Shown here piece by piece: positions 37,325-47,147 of a DNA stretch of 64,000 nt. Numbering within the stretch: position 1 is the first letter of the stretch; each line of letters begins with the position of its first letter. This DNA comes from Arachidicoccus ginsenosidivorans. Lineage in GTDB: Bacteria; Bacteroidota; Bacteroidia; Chitinophagales; Chitinophagaceae. The stretch covers positions 3,348,001 through 3,412,000 of the forward strand of contig NZ_CP042434.1 of the NCBI RefSeq assembly GCF_007971385.1, in the 5' to 3' direction. The position numbers and the translations under genes are program-made. The notes beneath the pieces are model-generated. The model was given only the letters and a program-made list of their open reading frames with translations, was not told the origin of the DNA and did no database searches.

Positions 37325-38068
37325 ATGACAAAGTACGCACATGACGAGATCCTGCCATTTGAAGGCAGCGGACAAGATAAAAAGCATCAGGTGGAGCATA
37401 TGTTTGATGACATTGCACCCAAATATGACTTTTTAAATCGCTTTTTGAGCCTGGGGATCGATCAGCATTGGCGCAAAAAAGCCATTAAGCGGTTGGCCAA
37501 AGGTCAACCCAAGCAAATCCTGGATGTAGCCACCGGAACGGGTGATGTGGCGATTATGACCTATAATATGCTACAACCGGATAATATAATTGGCATTGAC
37601 ATCTCTCAGGGCATGTTGCAAATAGGCAGGGAGAAGATCGCCAAAGCGGGGCTTTCAGGTCATATTTCACTCAGACAGGCCGACAGTGCAACACTTCCTT
37701 TTGAAGCGGATAGCTTTGATGCGATTACAGTGGCATTTGGTGTCAGAAATTTCCAGGATTTGGAAAAAGGCCTTTCAGAAATGCACCGGGTTTTAAAACC
37801 GGGCGGGAAATTAATTGTCCTGGAATTTTCCAGGCCACATAACGCCTTATTTAAAGGTTTATATAATTTTTATATGAATGTTGTTACACCGGCCATGGGC
37901 AATTTGTTTTCTAAAAATAAAGAAGCCTATAGCTATCTGAATAAATCAGCCAGGGCATTCCCGGAAAGAAATGACTTTATTCGGATTTTGAACGGTGTCC
38001 ATTTTAAAGATACGCTATTTAAAGCCTTGACACTAGGCATATGTTGTATCTATGAAGGGCGCAAATAA
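37325..38068 (+). CDS. ubiE: Demethylmenaquinone methyltransferase (UbiE/MenG)
   Basis: This cytoplasmic SAM-dependent methyltransferase performs the last step of menaquinone synthesis. The protein has 247 residues from the ATG at 37325. It has VEHMFDDIAPKYDFLNRFLSLGID, the SAM motif LDVATGTGDVAI, GIDISQGML, FGVRNFQDLEKGL and the family signature at the end (KALTLGICCIYEG). The frame extends upstream to 37172, but that stretch is not family-like. A TATCTTTG element at 37312-37319, just ahead of this ATG, would make transcripts near-leaderless or be fortuitous. The neighbouring DUF486 gene follows on the same strand after 51 bases. Confidence 0.95.
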   Translation: MTKYAHDEILPFEGSGQDKKHQVEHMFDDIAPKYDFLNRFLSLGIDQHWRKKAIKRLAKGQPKQILDVATGTGDVAIMTYNMLQPDNIIGIDISQGMLQIGREKIAKAGLSGHISLRQADSATLPFEADSFDAITVAFGVRNFQDLEKGLSEMHRVLKPGGKLIVLEFSRPHNALFKGLYNFYMNVVTPAMGNLFSKNKEAYSYLNKSARAFPERNDFIRILNGVHFKDTLFKALTLGICCIYEGRK

Positions 38069-38119
38069 TTAACCTATGCCAACTGCAATTGGCATCTTTT
38101 CATCAAATAGTCATTTATC

Positions 38120-38464
38120 ATGAAAACGGTCTGGGTTATCTTATTACTGGTCTTTTCAAATATTTTTATGACCACAGCCTGGTATTGGCATCTAAAACCA
38201 GGGGCGGCTAATTTACCCGTCTGGAAGATCATTCTGATTAGTTGGTCGATTGCTTTTTTTGAATATTGTTTAACTGTACCTGCGAACCATTTTGGAAAAG
38301 AGTGGGGGATAGGCGCCTTTCAGTTAAAAATAATCCAGGAAGTCGTGACCCTGGTGGTTTTTACCTTTTTTGCGATATTCTATCTTAAAGAGCCTTTTCA
38401 CTGGAAATATATTGTTAGTTTTTTATGTATTTTGGCAGCCGTTTATTTTGCCTTCAAGAAGTAA
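38120..38464 (+). CDS. DMT-superfamily small membrane protein (DUF486)
   Basis: This inner-membrane protein of 114 residues has four predicted helices (about 3-21, 33-52, 71-91 and 95-112). The DUF486 pattern is clear: VWVILLLVFSNIFMTTAWYWHLK, SWSIAFFEYCLTVPANHFG, QLKIIQEVVTLVVF and a final AAVYFAFKK. Members resemble half of an EamA/DMT transporter, and their substrate is unknown. It is likely cotranscribed with ubiE, since there is only a 51-base gap. Confidence 0.9.
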   Translation: MKTVWVILLLVFSNIFMTTAWYWHLKPGAANLPVWKIILISWSIAFFEYCLTVPANHFGKEWGIGAFQLKIIQEVVTLVVFTFFAIFYLKEPFHWKYIVSFLCILAAVYFAFKK

Positions 38465-38574
38465 ATGGAAATGTAAGGTCTATTGTAAAAGGAGGCTACC
38501 CTACTTAAATTATTTTGATTATTGAGATTTACCGGATTGTTTTTGACTATTTGACCTTCCCTGACTTATGTGTT

Positions 38575-38883
38575 TTACACCTGCTCAATCCTTGAGTTGG
38601 CTTTTTTAATAGAGGATTCACCAATTGTGTTTTTGGAAAGGAGCAGAAGTTTTTTTAATTCGATGGGAGATTTTGCCAATTGGATTAACCGCCCTTTGGA
38701 GATGCTTGGTATTTCACCTGCCTCGTAATTTCTGTATTCGTTGGCTCCAAACCCCAAAATAGCCGACATTTCACTGTTCGCTGACCAGTATTTTTTGCGA
38801 ATTCCTATAATCTCTTCTGGTAAAGGAATGCCGTATTTATCCCTATATTGATTATAAACTTGATTGATATTCGCCATTTCCAT
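38575..38883 (-). CDS. HTH DNA-binding protein, antitoxin-like
   Basis: This 102-residue protein carries one helix-turn-helix of the type found in the C-terminal half of MqsA/YgiT-like antitoxins: IIGIRKKYWSANSEMSAILGFGANEYRNYEAGEIPSISKGRLI. The usual N-terminal zinc-ribbon of that family is missing, leaving a short helical start (INQVYNQYRDKYG). No toxin gene is adjacent: the 145 bases upstream hold no ORF, and a metallopeptidase gene lies beyond. It may be an orphan antitoxin or a stand-alone repressor. Confidence 0.65.
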   Translation of the reverse strand: MEMANINQVYNQYRDKYGIPLPEEIIGIRKKYWSANSEMSAILGFGANEYRNYEAGEIPSISKGRLIQLAKSPIELKKLLLLSKNTIGESSIKKANSRIEQV

Positions 38884-39029
38884 ACCTTCATCCGTAAATT
38901 CTGCTCACCAATTTTATTTTGATTGTCGGACTGGTAAAGATCATGCAACCAGATTTTCAATTTTTTATTCAAAATCCGTCTGGAAGTAAAACAGCCAGTA
39001 CAAAGATCAGCTGTTGACGATTAAGGTGG

Positions 39030-39974
39030 TTAATTGAAATATTGGGATTGAATAAGAAAGGAGTCTATTGCTTGGGCATTATCATAATCCAAACAAATTA
39101 TTTCTTGAATGGCTTTACGTTTATTTTTTGCATGATCAAAATACGATTTGCATATCTGGTAACCGACATAGTAACCTAAATCGGCACAAGTTTTTGCATG
39201 AGAACCATTATAAAGCCAATCAGAATAATTATTTGAATGCATTTGCTTTTTAAACAAGGCTTTTATTTCATTATTGTGTGCCTGGCCATATGTTTGGTAG
39301 CTGGTTTTAATGGGCTTTTGGGTGGCCATTTCTGCTATAAAGTCACAGGCACCCTCATGGATACTTTTACTTAATAAAGTTGCCCCTTCTCCTATTTGCT
39401 GGGTATGGATATACTCATGGATATTCAAGAAGACAATATTGTCAATGGATTGATTGGCGAATACGTTTTTTAACCAATTGCTTTTGAATTCTGACATATC
39501 AATCGTTGAATCGCCTGTGGCGATTTCAGCTCCGACAAGAACCATTTGATTCATTACAGTTCCTCCTGAACGCAATCCTCCTATCGTAAAATACATTTCT
39601 GCATCTTTAAGTTCCGGGTATAGCCGTTTTAGATTTTTAATGGCATCCTTTAATTCACTGGTTTTATTTTTTATGCGTAATGTATTTGGCCGGATGGAGT
39701 GCCAAAATTTGGGCAGCCTGTTAATTAGATTGACATAAAGCGTGTCGTTATAATCCCTGGCCGCCATGAATGCTTTCAAACCTTTGGTGCCTTTATCGAT
39801 ATACAATGTACGGATAAATTGTAGTTTTTTTGAATAATCTTTCGTGGTTTGAATATGGTCAAAGGCGTTCCAAAAATTGTCTATATCTGAAGTGAATATT
39901 TTATTGGTGCTTTGGGCAAAACCAGTGAAGGCCAGACCAAGCAATACAGTAATAAAAAGAAGTGTCTTCTTCAT
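39030..39974 (-). CDS. Secreted zinc metallopeptidase-like protein (HExxH)
   Basis: This exported protein of 314 residues has a signal peptide ending TGFAQ (about residue 20). It has a HExxH-type site, NIHEYIHTQQ (about 200-209), with a downstream HEGACDFIAEMA helix (about 224-236) that could give the third metal-binding Glu, as in gluzincins. The arrangement resembles the DUF2268 group of predicted Zn proteases and other Bacteroidota homologues. Substrate and role are unknown. It is an isolated gene. Two hairpins upstream (40083-40164) separate it from the thioredoxin-like gene. Confidence 0.75.
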   Translation of the reverse strand: MKKTLLFITVLLGLAFTGFAQSTNKIFTSDIDNFWNAFDHIQTTKDYSKKLQFIRTLYIDKGTKGLKAFMAARDYNDTLYVNLINRLPKFWHSIRPNTLRIKNKTSELKDAIKNLKRLYPELKDAEMYFTIGGLRSGGTVMNQMVLVGAEIATGDSTIDMSEFKSNWLKNVFANQSIDNIVFLNIHEYIHTQQIGEGATLLSKSIHEGACDFIAEMATQKPIKTSYQTYGQAHNNEIKALFKKQMHSNNYSDWLYNGSHAKTCADLGYYVGYQICKSYFDHAKNKRKAIQEIICLDYDNAQAIDSFLIQSQYFN

Positions 39975-40082
39975 GAAGTTGATTTTTCAGATAGGCAATC
40001 GGCCTAATATTATTTAAGATTTTGGACGATATTTTTTTATTCATTTATTTATTCATTCATAATCACAGCATCCAAGTATAAA

Positions 40083-40130
40083 TACATACAGCACATAAGA
40101 TGCGCAAACAATTCATGTGCTGTATGTATC
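40083..40130. terminator. Hairpin with perfect 15-bp arms
   Basis: Arms 40083-40097 and 40116-40130 are perfectly complementary around an 18-base loop. It lies downstream of the minus-strand thioredoxin-like gene, just beyond a second smaller hairpin. It is probably a back-up terminator or an mRNA 3' end structure. Confidence 0.5.
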
Positions 40131-40139
40131 AGAATAGGG

Positions 40140-40164
40140 GTGCTTATTTTAGAGAAATAAGCAC
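40140..40164 (-). terminator. Intrinsic terminator of the thioredoxin-like gene
   Basis: Arms 40140-40149 and 40155-40164 (GTGCTTATTT and its complement) form a 10-bp hairpin with a 5-base loop, only three bases past the corrected stop codon at 40167. Confidence 0.5.
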
Positions 40165-40166
40165 TA

Positions 40167-40686
40167 TTATTCTAATAGCTGGATCAGCTCCTCAGGGCTG
40201 GCACCGGTCGCAAAAGTCTTGACAAGTTGTCTTTTTTTGTTATAGGCTGCCATGTAGGGGTCATTTCCAGGTGGTAAAAACTAGGGATAGAATAATTTAC
40301 ATCTTTCACAAAATGAACATTGGGCAGATTGTCCAGGTGATATTTTTTGGCGAATGCATTAATCTCCTCAAAGGAAGCCGCATAGGTTGCCCAGATAAAA
40401 TCAATTTTTTTCAATTTGTCCATGGATTTTGCCAGTCGTGTTGCCTCATGCTGGCAATGTTCGCAATCAGGATTAAAAAAGGTGATCACCACAGCCGTTT
40501 TTTTGGGGTCTGGGCCACACTCAACCAGCTGCTGTCTTGCCTTAATAACAGAAAATTAGGCAAAGAGGAGTCTTTTTGGTAGGGAGGCAGGCTGTCATAG
40601 CCATTTTGGGCTTTTGCGTGGAAGCTGGTTACTAAAAAAATAGCCAGGAATGCAGAAATTATCACTTTATAGTTCATCGTAATCAC
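40167..40686 (-). CDS. Thioredoxin-like (TlpA/AhpC-type) exported protein, two frameshifts
   Basis: This protein has about 173 residues after correction. It has a signal peptide ending FHAKAQ, then a thioredoxin fold with FFNPDCEHCQHEA (redox C-x2-C), FAKKYHLDNLPNVHFVKD and a cis-Pro-like MTPY. Two one-base losses break it. One is in the 7-T run 40498-40504; restoring it joins QTPKK to TAVVITFFNPDC. The other is in GGGG at 40257-40260; restoring it joins LEMTP to YMAAYNKKRQLVKTF, ending at a stop at 40167. It probably acts in periplasmic disulfide exchange or as an antioxidant. A second in-frame Met nine bases in (MNYKV) could be the start. Confidence 0.78.
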
Positions 40687-40844
40687 GGTTATAATTTATA
40701 AATAATCAAAAACTAAAATTTAAATGTCCACTTTAAAACCCCTTTACTGATCATGCCAGACAGCTTATTTACCCATAAAATAGGTCTCGGACTGGCTTAT
40801 ATTTGATCCGTGGGTAAAATTAAGGTTTAATCCCTGGATGATTG

Positions 40845-42598
40845 TTAGGAAAATGCTGTATTTCTTTCTCCAACCTGTTGGCGCCACATGGCGTAATACA
40901 GCCCCTTTTGGTCTAAGAGTTCACTGTGGCTACCAATTTCGGCAAATTTGCCCTTTTCCAGTACATAAATGACATCCGCATGCATGATGGTGGAGAGTCT
41001 GTGTGCAATTAAGATGGTAATTTGCTGTTTGTCCAAAGAAATATCTTTAATTGTTTCTGTAATGCTTTGTTCGGTGATGGAATCCAAGGCCGAGGTGGCT
41101 TCGTCAAAAATTAATAGCCTCGGCTTTCTCAGTAGTGCTCTGGCAATGGACAGCCGTTGTTTTTCTCCCCCTGATAATTTCATGCCATTTTCCCCTAAAA
41201 TGGTTTTAAGCCCTTGTGGCGACTTGGCTAACAAGTGTGTCGCGGCTGCTTTTTCCATGGCATCCAACATTTCTGCTTCTGTCGCATCTGATTTTACAAA
41301 TTGTAAGTTGGCCTGAATGGTACCTGCAAACAGTTGGGTATCCTGCGTAACGAAGCCAATCTGACGTCTTAGTTGATTATAACGGATTTTGTCGGCTTTG
41401 ATTTCATTAAAAAGGATATCTCCAGACAGTGGCCGGTAGAGTCCTACCAGCAGTTTGACCAGCGTGGATTTTCCAGAGCCGGAAGGGCCGACAAAGGCAA
41501 TGGTCTGGCCGGTTTTGACCTCAAACGATAAATGATCTATACTGTTATAATCAGCGGTTTTGTGTCTAAAGGCCACCTGATCGAACCTTAATGAATCTAG
41601 TGCACCCAGATCTTCGGGGCTAGGCGGTCTGGTCTCTACTGGTTTTAGCATTAAACGGTCAAAACTCCTAATAGATGCGTCTACTTCCCTGTATTGCAGA
41701 ATAATATTGCCCAGATCCTGTAAGGGACCAAATATGGTTGTAGAAATAAATTGCATAGCAATTAATTCCCCGGTGGTCAGTACTTTTCTGAAAATCAGCC
41801 AGAGCAGGATAAATAAAATGGACTGTTTAAGTACATTCAGGGTGGTGCCCTGCAAAAATGAAAGCGTGCGCACCTTTTTGACCTTTTCCATTTCCAGGTC
41901 AAAGATGGAGGAGGTTAAACCTTTTAGCCTGCGAATCTCTGGAAAGGTAAGTCCTAAAGAGCGAACCAGCTCTATATTTCTGAGACTTTCTGTGATAATG
42001 CCTGACATCGCATAGGTCTCTTTATTAATAGAGCGTTGAATGGTTTTTATTTTTTTGAAAGCAGACCCGTTAGGGAACCTAATAGGACAATGCCAATTAA
42101 AAATACAGGAATCAGCATCCAGTTTTTGGTAATAGAGTACCAGATTAAAAAGCCAATACCGACGACAGAAGAAAACAATATATTGATAAAAGAAGTAACA
42201 AAGCGTTCTGTATCTGTTTTTACCTTCTGCAAAATGGATAATGTCTCTCCACTTCGGTTTTCCTCGAACTCCTGGAAGTTCAGTCTAAGCGTCTGTTTTA
42301 GTCCATCATTGAAAATTTTCTCTCCAAACCTGGCAGTGGCTAGTCGGATTACATAGTCCTGGAAGGCCTTGGTCAGCCTGGAAAGTAAGGCGACCGCTAC
42401 AGCAATGACTAACCAAAAGAGAACACCCCGGATGAGTTCTTTTTCTGTATGTACGACTGGATGGGTGGCATAATCATCGATAATTTTCCCAAATATTACA
42501 GGATCAATCAGGCTTAGTAGCTGCGCCGCTGTAGCGAGTAGAAGGGCAACTATGATCAGGTTTTTATGCGGTTTAAGGTACTTCCAGAGTGTTTCCAT
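40845..42598 (-). CDS. ABC exporter, fused membrane and ATPase domains, one frameshift
   Basis: This homodimer-type ABC exporter has about 584 residues after correction. The membrane domain spans about 1-320 (METLWKYLKPHKNLII, helices to about 300). The ATPase has Walker A VGPSGSGKST, Q-loop FVTQDTQLF, signature LSGGEKQRLSIARAL, Walker B LLIFDEATSALD and H-loop IAHRLST. The frame breaks in the 7-T run 42050-42056. Restoring one base joins GLLSKK to IKTIQRSINKETYAMSGIITESLRNIELVRSLG, the normal continuation of the membrane domain. The exported substrate (lipid, peptide or drug) cannot be read. A 260-base intergenic region separates it from the divergent SDR gene. Confidence 0.88.
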
Positions 42599-42859
42599 AA
42601 GCCAATTTAAGCAATCTTTTTAATGGCTGTGCACCACAAAGGTGTAATTTTTAAAATGTGCGAAAAATCTGCAATAAATTCGGCTTTGGTATATCAGAAA
42701 GCAGCCATGCACTTAAGGCCTGCCTGCGCAATCTGTGTAGCGCCTGGAGCTATTTTGGTTAATGATTTGATAGATTTTGCTACCTTTCCATTTTAAATTT
42801 AGGGAAATAGTTGTAGTTGAGTGCTTGAAAACGATTAACGAAATAAAAATGAGTGAAAA

Positions 42860-43627
42860 ATGACAAATTCAAAAATAATTTTAGTTACCGGAGCCACCGC
42901 TGGTTTTGGCAAGGCGATAGCCTTGCAGTTTGCGGCTAGTGGCTGGGATGTTATTATTACTGGCAGAAGACAAAGGAGACTCGAAGCGCTGGCAAGTGAG
43001 ATGGAAGCAGCATACGGAATCAGGGTACTGCCGCTTACCTTTGATGTAAGAGACCGACAATCAGTTAAGGCACAGCTGGAGGCCTTACCGGAAGATTGGC
43101 AGGCAATTGATGTGCTGGTCAATAATGCAGGACTGGCACTTGGCAGAGATACTTTTGATCAGGCAGATATGGATGATTGGGAAACCATGATTGATACCAA
43201 TATTAAAGGCTTGCTCTATGTATCCAGAGGTGTATTGCCTTATTTTGAAAAAAGAGGTAAGGGGCATATTATCAATATCGGGTCTACGGCTGCCAAAGAT
43301 GTATATCCAATGGGCAATGTCTATTGCGCTACCAAAAGTGCGGTAGAGGCCATCTCCAAGGCGCAGCGAATTGATCTATTGTCCAAAAAGATTAAAGTAA
43401 CTGCTATACACCCCGGTGCAGCACAAACGGAGTTTTCAATAGTTCGTTTTAAAGGAGATCAGGCTGAGAGCGATAAGGTCTATGAAGGTTATCATGCATT
43501 AGAGGCCAAAGATATTGCAGATATTGCTTTTTATGTGGCTAATTTACCTGAGCATGTTTGCATCAATGACCTGGTAGTTACCTGTACCGCCCAGGCCAAT
43601 GCCTTTTTTACACATAAAGAGGTATAG
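42860..43627 (+). CDS. Short-chain dehydrogenase (YdfG-like)
   Basis: This cytoplasmic classical SDR of 255 residues has the nucleotide motif TGATAGFGKAIA (about 11-22), the TGRRQRR segment that favours NADP, NNAGLA, the catalytic Ser in NIGSTA and Tyr/Lys in YCATKSAVEA, with HPGAAQTEFS after. This pattern resembles the YdfG group that reduces 3-hydroxy acids or serine. The GTG/ATG choice is settled by ATG 42860. It has no operon partner, and a shared terminator follows. Confidence 0.92.
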   Translation: MTNSKIILVTGATAGFGKAIALQFAASGWDVIITGRRQRRLEALASEMEAAYGIRVLPLTFDVRDRQSVKAQLEALPEDWQAIDVLVNNAGLALGRDTFDQADMDDWETMIDTNIKGLLYVSRGVLPYFEKRGKGHIINIGSTAAKDVYPMGNVYCATKSAVEAISKAQRIDLLSKKIKVTAIHPGAAQTEFSIVRFKGDQAESDKVYEGYHALEAKDIADIAFYVANLPEHVCINDLVVTCTAQANAFFTHKEV

Positions 43628-43726
43628 CAGCTCAAAAAAGCACCAAGAAGTCAGACCATATATAAAGAAAAGCAAAAGAACTGGGCAAAAGAGGAAGATT
43701 GACCTCGATAGCTAATACCTTATACC

Positions 43727-43782
43727 AAAAGCAGCGCTGGCCCTATTGTTTGATTTATGTCAATAAAGCCAGCGCTGCTTTT
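43727..43782. terminator. Bidirectional terminator between SDR and ThuA genes
   Basis: Perfect 15-bp arms (43727-43741 and 43768-43782) start with AAAA and end with TTTT, suiting both the plus-strand SDR gene and the convergent ThuA gene. Confidence 0.75.
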
Positions 43783-43803
43783 GATTGTAGGCCACAAAAG
43801 CCT

Positions 43804-44585
43804 TTACCAATCCCCGTTAATGCTTATTTTTGCGGTTGCCCAATCGAGTGCCTTATAGATTAACTGCTGAAAACTAGCCGAAGCATAGGTCTCTGGAAAA
43901 TGGCCCCACTCAATATAAAAGGCTCTGCCCCTTCAAAATTATGGTACCAGCTGATGGGATGAAATTTGCCCATGTTTCCACCTTGATAAGTAGATTCGTC
44001 TACGCTGATCAGGTAATGTAACCCTGGTTGAACCGATTTGAAATTATAGATTTCTTCCTTTTGGACCAGTGAATCGGGTAAATGCCTGGTGGCTAAAAAT
44101 TTTTTGTCCAGCACATGGAAAGTGGGAGACTGAGGATGGGGATGGCTGTCAAAATAAGCCCCTGACAATTTGTTATACCAAGGCCAGTCATACTCCGTGT
44201 CGGTGGCTGCATGGATACCTATATAACCGCCGCCTTTATGGATAAAGTCTTTAAAAGCCAGTTGTTCGGCGCTATCCAGTACATCACCTGTTGTATTTAA
44301 AAATACGACAGCCTTATAGGGTTTTAGGCCTTTTTGCGTAAATACAGCGCCGTCTTCCGTGGTGTCTGCCTGGTAGCCGGCAGCTGCGCTTTTAGTCAGA
44401 AACATGGTTTTGCCTGCACTGATGGAAGCATGCCGGAATCCTGCAGTTTTAGAAAACACGAGGATCTTTTTAAGTGGCCGGTGACGCTTTTGCGCATTTA
44501 GTGTACCAGTGACCAAAATGAGTGCAGATGCACAACACAGGAGTGTCCTTACTTTGAATACTTTTTTGAATTTTAGTGGATACAT
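43804..44585 (-). CDS. ThuA-domain exported protein, one frameshift
   Basis: This ThuA-like (trehalose-utilisation-type) protein has about 260 residues after correction. It has a signal peptide ending TGTLNAQ and a class I glutamine-amidotransferase-like fold (ILVFSKTAGFRHASI, FIHKGGGYIGIHAATDTEYDWPWY, HPISWYHNFEGGRAFY). The frame breaks in CCCC at 43928-43931. Restoring one base yields GRAFYIEWGHFPETYASASFQQLIYKALDW and a stop at 43804, the standard family ending. It is predicted to be periplasmic. Sugar-related function is implied by the family name only. Confidence 0.87.
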
Positions 44586-44645
44586 TTATTTTGATTGAAT
44601 GATGTAGGAGAAATGTAGCTGGATGCACCGATGGAAAAAAGTTTA

Positions 44646-45518
44646 TTAGTTCAGGCTTGGATCATTAAAGGTATCGCCCTGACTAAAATCGCCGGTTGTG
44701 TAGCCTTTCTTAAACCAATAAATACGTTGGGCAGAGGTACCATGGGTAAAAGTATCGGGATTAATTGTGCCCGTAGCCTCCTTTTGCAGCCGGTCGTCCC
44801 CGACTGCCCCAGCCGCTCCAAGGGCTGATTCAATATCTCCTTGATCTAATTGAATAATGTTTTCCTGCTCTGCATAGTGTGCCCAGAGGCCTGCGTAAAA
44901 GTCGGCTTGTAATTCTAGTTTAACGGAGAGTTTATTATAAGCAGCTTCACTGAGCCTGGCTCTGGCGGCATCCACCTGATCTGTCATGCCTAGCAGATTT
45001 TGTATATGATGCCCCATCTCATGGGCAATGACGTAGGCTTTGGCCAGGTCGCCCGGCGCATTAAATCGTTGGGAGAGTTCCTGGAAGAACCCCAGATCTA
45101 TATAGACCATTCTGTCTCCAGGACAGTAAAAAGGGCCGGAAGCAGCGCTTGCACCGCCGCAGGCGGTCTGTACGCTGCCTTCAAACATGACGAGTCTCGG
45201 CTTGCTATAAGATTTATTGAATTTATCCCGCATAATACCGCTCCAGACGGTATTACAACTGTTATAGACCCTGACTGTAAAAGTAGAATCATTATTGGCG
45301 TGGGTATTGGTGACCGTACCAGTAGTCTGTGTGGTTGCCTGTTCCGGCAGGACATTATTGACAAATCCGAGCATTTCCAAAGGGTTTTTGCCCAAAATAA
45401 GGGAGATGATAACGACAACTACGGCGCCGAGCCCTCCAATTTTGCCTACCCGTCTGGCGCCGCCACCTTTTCTTACTTCTACGCCATCCGTACTATCATC
45501 AGGATTGATCCATTTCAT
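44646..45518 (-). CDS. ypfJ: YpfJ-type neutral zinc metallopeptidase
   Basis: This membrane-anchored zinc metallopeptidase family protein of 290 residues has a charged N-terminus (MKWINPDDSTDGVEVRKGGG), one membrane helix (about 28-44) and a catalytic domain. It shows AFCGG-like SGPFYCPGDRMVYID and HEMGHHIQNLLG (HExxH), with downstream ELQADFYAGLWAHYAE supplying the third ligand. It ends GTSAQRIYWFKKGYTTGD. The motifs match the KPN_02809/YpfJ family, whose substrate is unknown. It lies 60 bases from the ThuA gene on the same strand. Confidence 0.92.
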   Translation of the reverse strand: MKWINPDDSTDGVEVRKGGGARRVGKIGGLGAVVVVIISLILGKNPLEMLGFVNNVLPEQATTQTTGTVTNTHANNDSTFTVRVYNSCNTVWSGIMRDKFNKSYSKPRLVMFEGSVQTACGGASAASGPFYCPGDRMVYIDLGFFQELSQRFNAPGDLAKAYVIAHEMGHHIQNLLGMTDQVDAARARLSEAAYNKLSVKLELQADFYAGLWAHYAEQENIIQLDQGDIESALGAAGAVGDDRLQKEATGTINPDTFTHGTSAQRIYWFKKGYTTGDFSQGDTFNDPSLN

Positions 45519-45804
45519 GTGTTCAAGGTTTTAAATGGTGTTTTTTAAAAACGCAATAATAATCGAATAATGTGCCATATCCGTCAACTGTTAATAAAAT
45601 CCTATCCTAAATATACAGTAAGATTTTTATATCTTATGGACAACGTGAAAATCAATTAAAAAAAAATAATGCTGAGAAGGTGCGGAAATACAAAAGTCTA
45701 ACCTTTGTATTGATACTTAAAATGTTGATAAATAGCACTATAAATAATTACCAGGCAGTTTTATAGCCTCTTTGTCCTTAGGCTACTTCTCAGCAACTAA
45801 GTCT

Positions 45805-46598
45805 TCAACGGTTACTGTTCGCATATAATTGCGTCAGCGGATCTGATTGCCAGTAACGATTTGCCGCAAAGTCCGCAGCGGTCTCTGGTAATTCCATAAT
45901 GGTCAGGCGGCCCTGGTGACCTGCACCCGTATCCAGATCGGTAATATTTAACACCTGCAGGGGTTTATCTGTTTGATCGCCAATGTGTGTGGTTGGGGTA
46001 TGGCCTATAAAGATTTCTTTGAAAGGCGCATCGTTATAAAAGCCCTCCGGGATAACGCCTTTTTCATAGTAAGCATCCCTTTGCAAGGCGGCCTCCAGTA
46101 ATTCCCGATCCCAATAATAGGTTGTTTCCTTTTGAAGTGTAAAGGGTAAATGGCGGTCAAAACCTGCATGTAAAAAGCATCTGTGCTGTTCATCCACAAA
46201 ATACAGCTTTTGCGATTCAAATAACTTTTTATGTGTGGCCGGGATATCTGACGCATTGAATGCGCTTTTAAAGCCTCTGCCACTTGCAATCAACTTTGTT
46301 TTTTTGCCTGCATGCCTTAAATAGGAGAGCAGGGTCCCTTTTCCGCCATATTGCCATAAAGCGGGATGGTAATCCGTTTCAAAAAACTACGGAACCAGTC
46401 ATCATGATTGCCTTTGATGAGTACCTTATTTTTAATGGATAATAAGGTCTCTATGCATTCAAAGACGTCTTCATAACCATCTACAATATCTCCTAATTGG
46501 ATTAAACAATCTTTTTCTATATCAAAATCTGAGCGTTGCAGGCATTGTTTCATGGCTTTGAAAGCTCCATGAATATCACCCATGACAAAGGTTCGCAT
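45805..46598 (-). CDS. Serine/threonine phosphatase-like metallophosphoesterase, one frameshift
   Basis: This cytoplasmic metallophosphoesterase of the PrpA/PP1-like or diadenosine-tetraphosphatase group has about 264 residues after correction. It has GDIHGAFKAM, GDIVDGYEDV and GNHDDWF in the first frame, then FLHAGFDR, FIGHTPTTHIG and NITDLDTGAGHQGRLTI in the second. The frame breaks near the GGG at 46363-46365. Restoring one base gives PALWQYGGKGTLLSYLRHAG and continues. Its start codon at 46598 opens MRTFVMGDIHG. A larger overlapping frame (46550-47020) on the same strand is not coding. Confidence 0.85.
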
Positions 46599-46829
46599 GG
46601 CAAAAGGGTTGAACGGATTATTTGTTGAATCTCAAGGACAAAGATCGCGTATTTACACGGTAAAACAAAAGCAAAAAAGTAGCTGTTTTCAATGATCAGA
46701 TTGATTTTTTTGTTGTTGATTATAAGCTCATTATGTCTATTTTTTACTTTTGAAGTAAAGGAAGTACTTGCCATTTTTTTGCAGCAATTTGGGTATTTGC
46801 TTTTCCGTAAATTTTTTTTGTAGATTCGT

Positions 46830-46967
46830 ATTAGATGCATTACCTTTAGGCTACAAGCGCAGCAAATGCGCCCTAACACAAACCTGATATGTGGTTTGGA
46901 CAATTTAATGACCAGGCGGGTAATACTATAGTAAGAATTTACATAGGGTGCCCGCCTGGATTTTTTT
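46830..46967 (+). ncRNA. Candidate structured small RNA ending in a terminator
   Basis: Between two protein genes, about 135 bases can form three successive hairpins. The stems are GCGCA/TGCGC near 46857-46871, CAAACC/GGTTTG near 46880-46900, and CCAGGCGGG (46912-46920)/CCCGCCTGG (46951-46959). The last is followed by ATTTTTTT. No plus-strand protein gene precedes this terminator, since the phosphatase gene is on the other strand. An unannotated RNA is therefore the simplest explanation. I cannot match it to a known RNA family. The 5' end is uncertain. The rest of the gap 46599-47147 is otherwise featureless apart from the pth promoter element. Confidence 0.4.
46912..46967 (+). terminator. 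Strong intrinsic terminator with no upstream gene
   Basis: 9-bp GC-rich perfect stem (46912-46920 and 46951-46959) immediately followed by a seven-T run. Confidence 0.75.
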
Positions 46968-47075
46968 GCCTCAACCATACTTAAATAGCGATATTTTATG
47001 TATTTCAAAAAACTAGCCATCTTTAAAAATTGTTAGGCAGTAAAGATCATGTTCCCATAACCCGTAAATATGCAT

Positions 47076-47083
47076 TAATTTTG
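47076..47083 (+). promoter_or_regulatory. Promoter -7 element for pth
   Basis: TAATTTTG is a perfect TAnnTTTG match 65 bases before the pth start. Confidence 0.5.
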
Positions 47084-47147
47084 CATATTATTGTTACTGA
47101 TACTTAAATTGTGATTCAGTAAGTGGTCAATAGAACGTAAATTAAAT

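Noticed and set aside
46550..47020. 156-codon minus-strand ORF
   Set aside because: It overlaps the true phosphatase start, has a composition unlike a folded protein, and spans the candidate RNA terminator.
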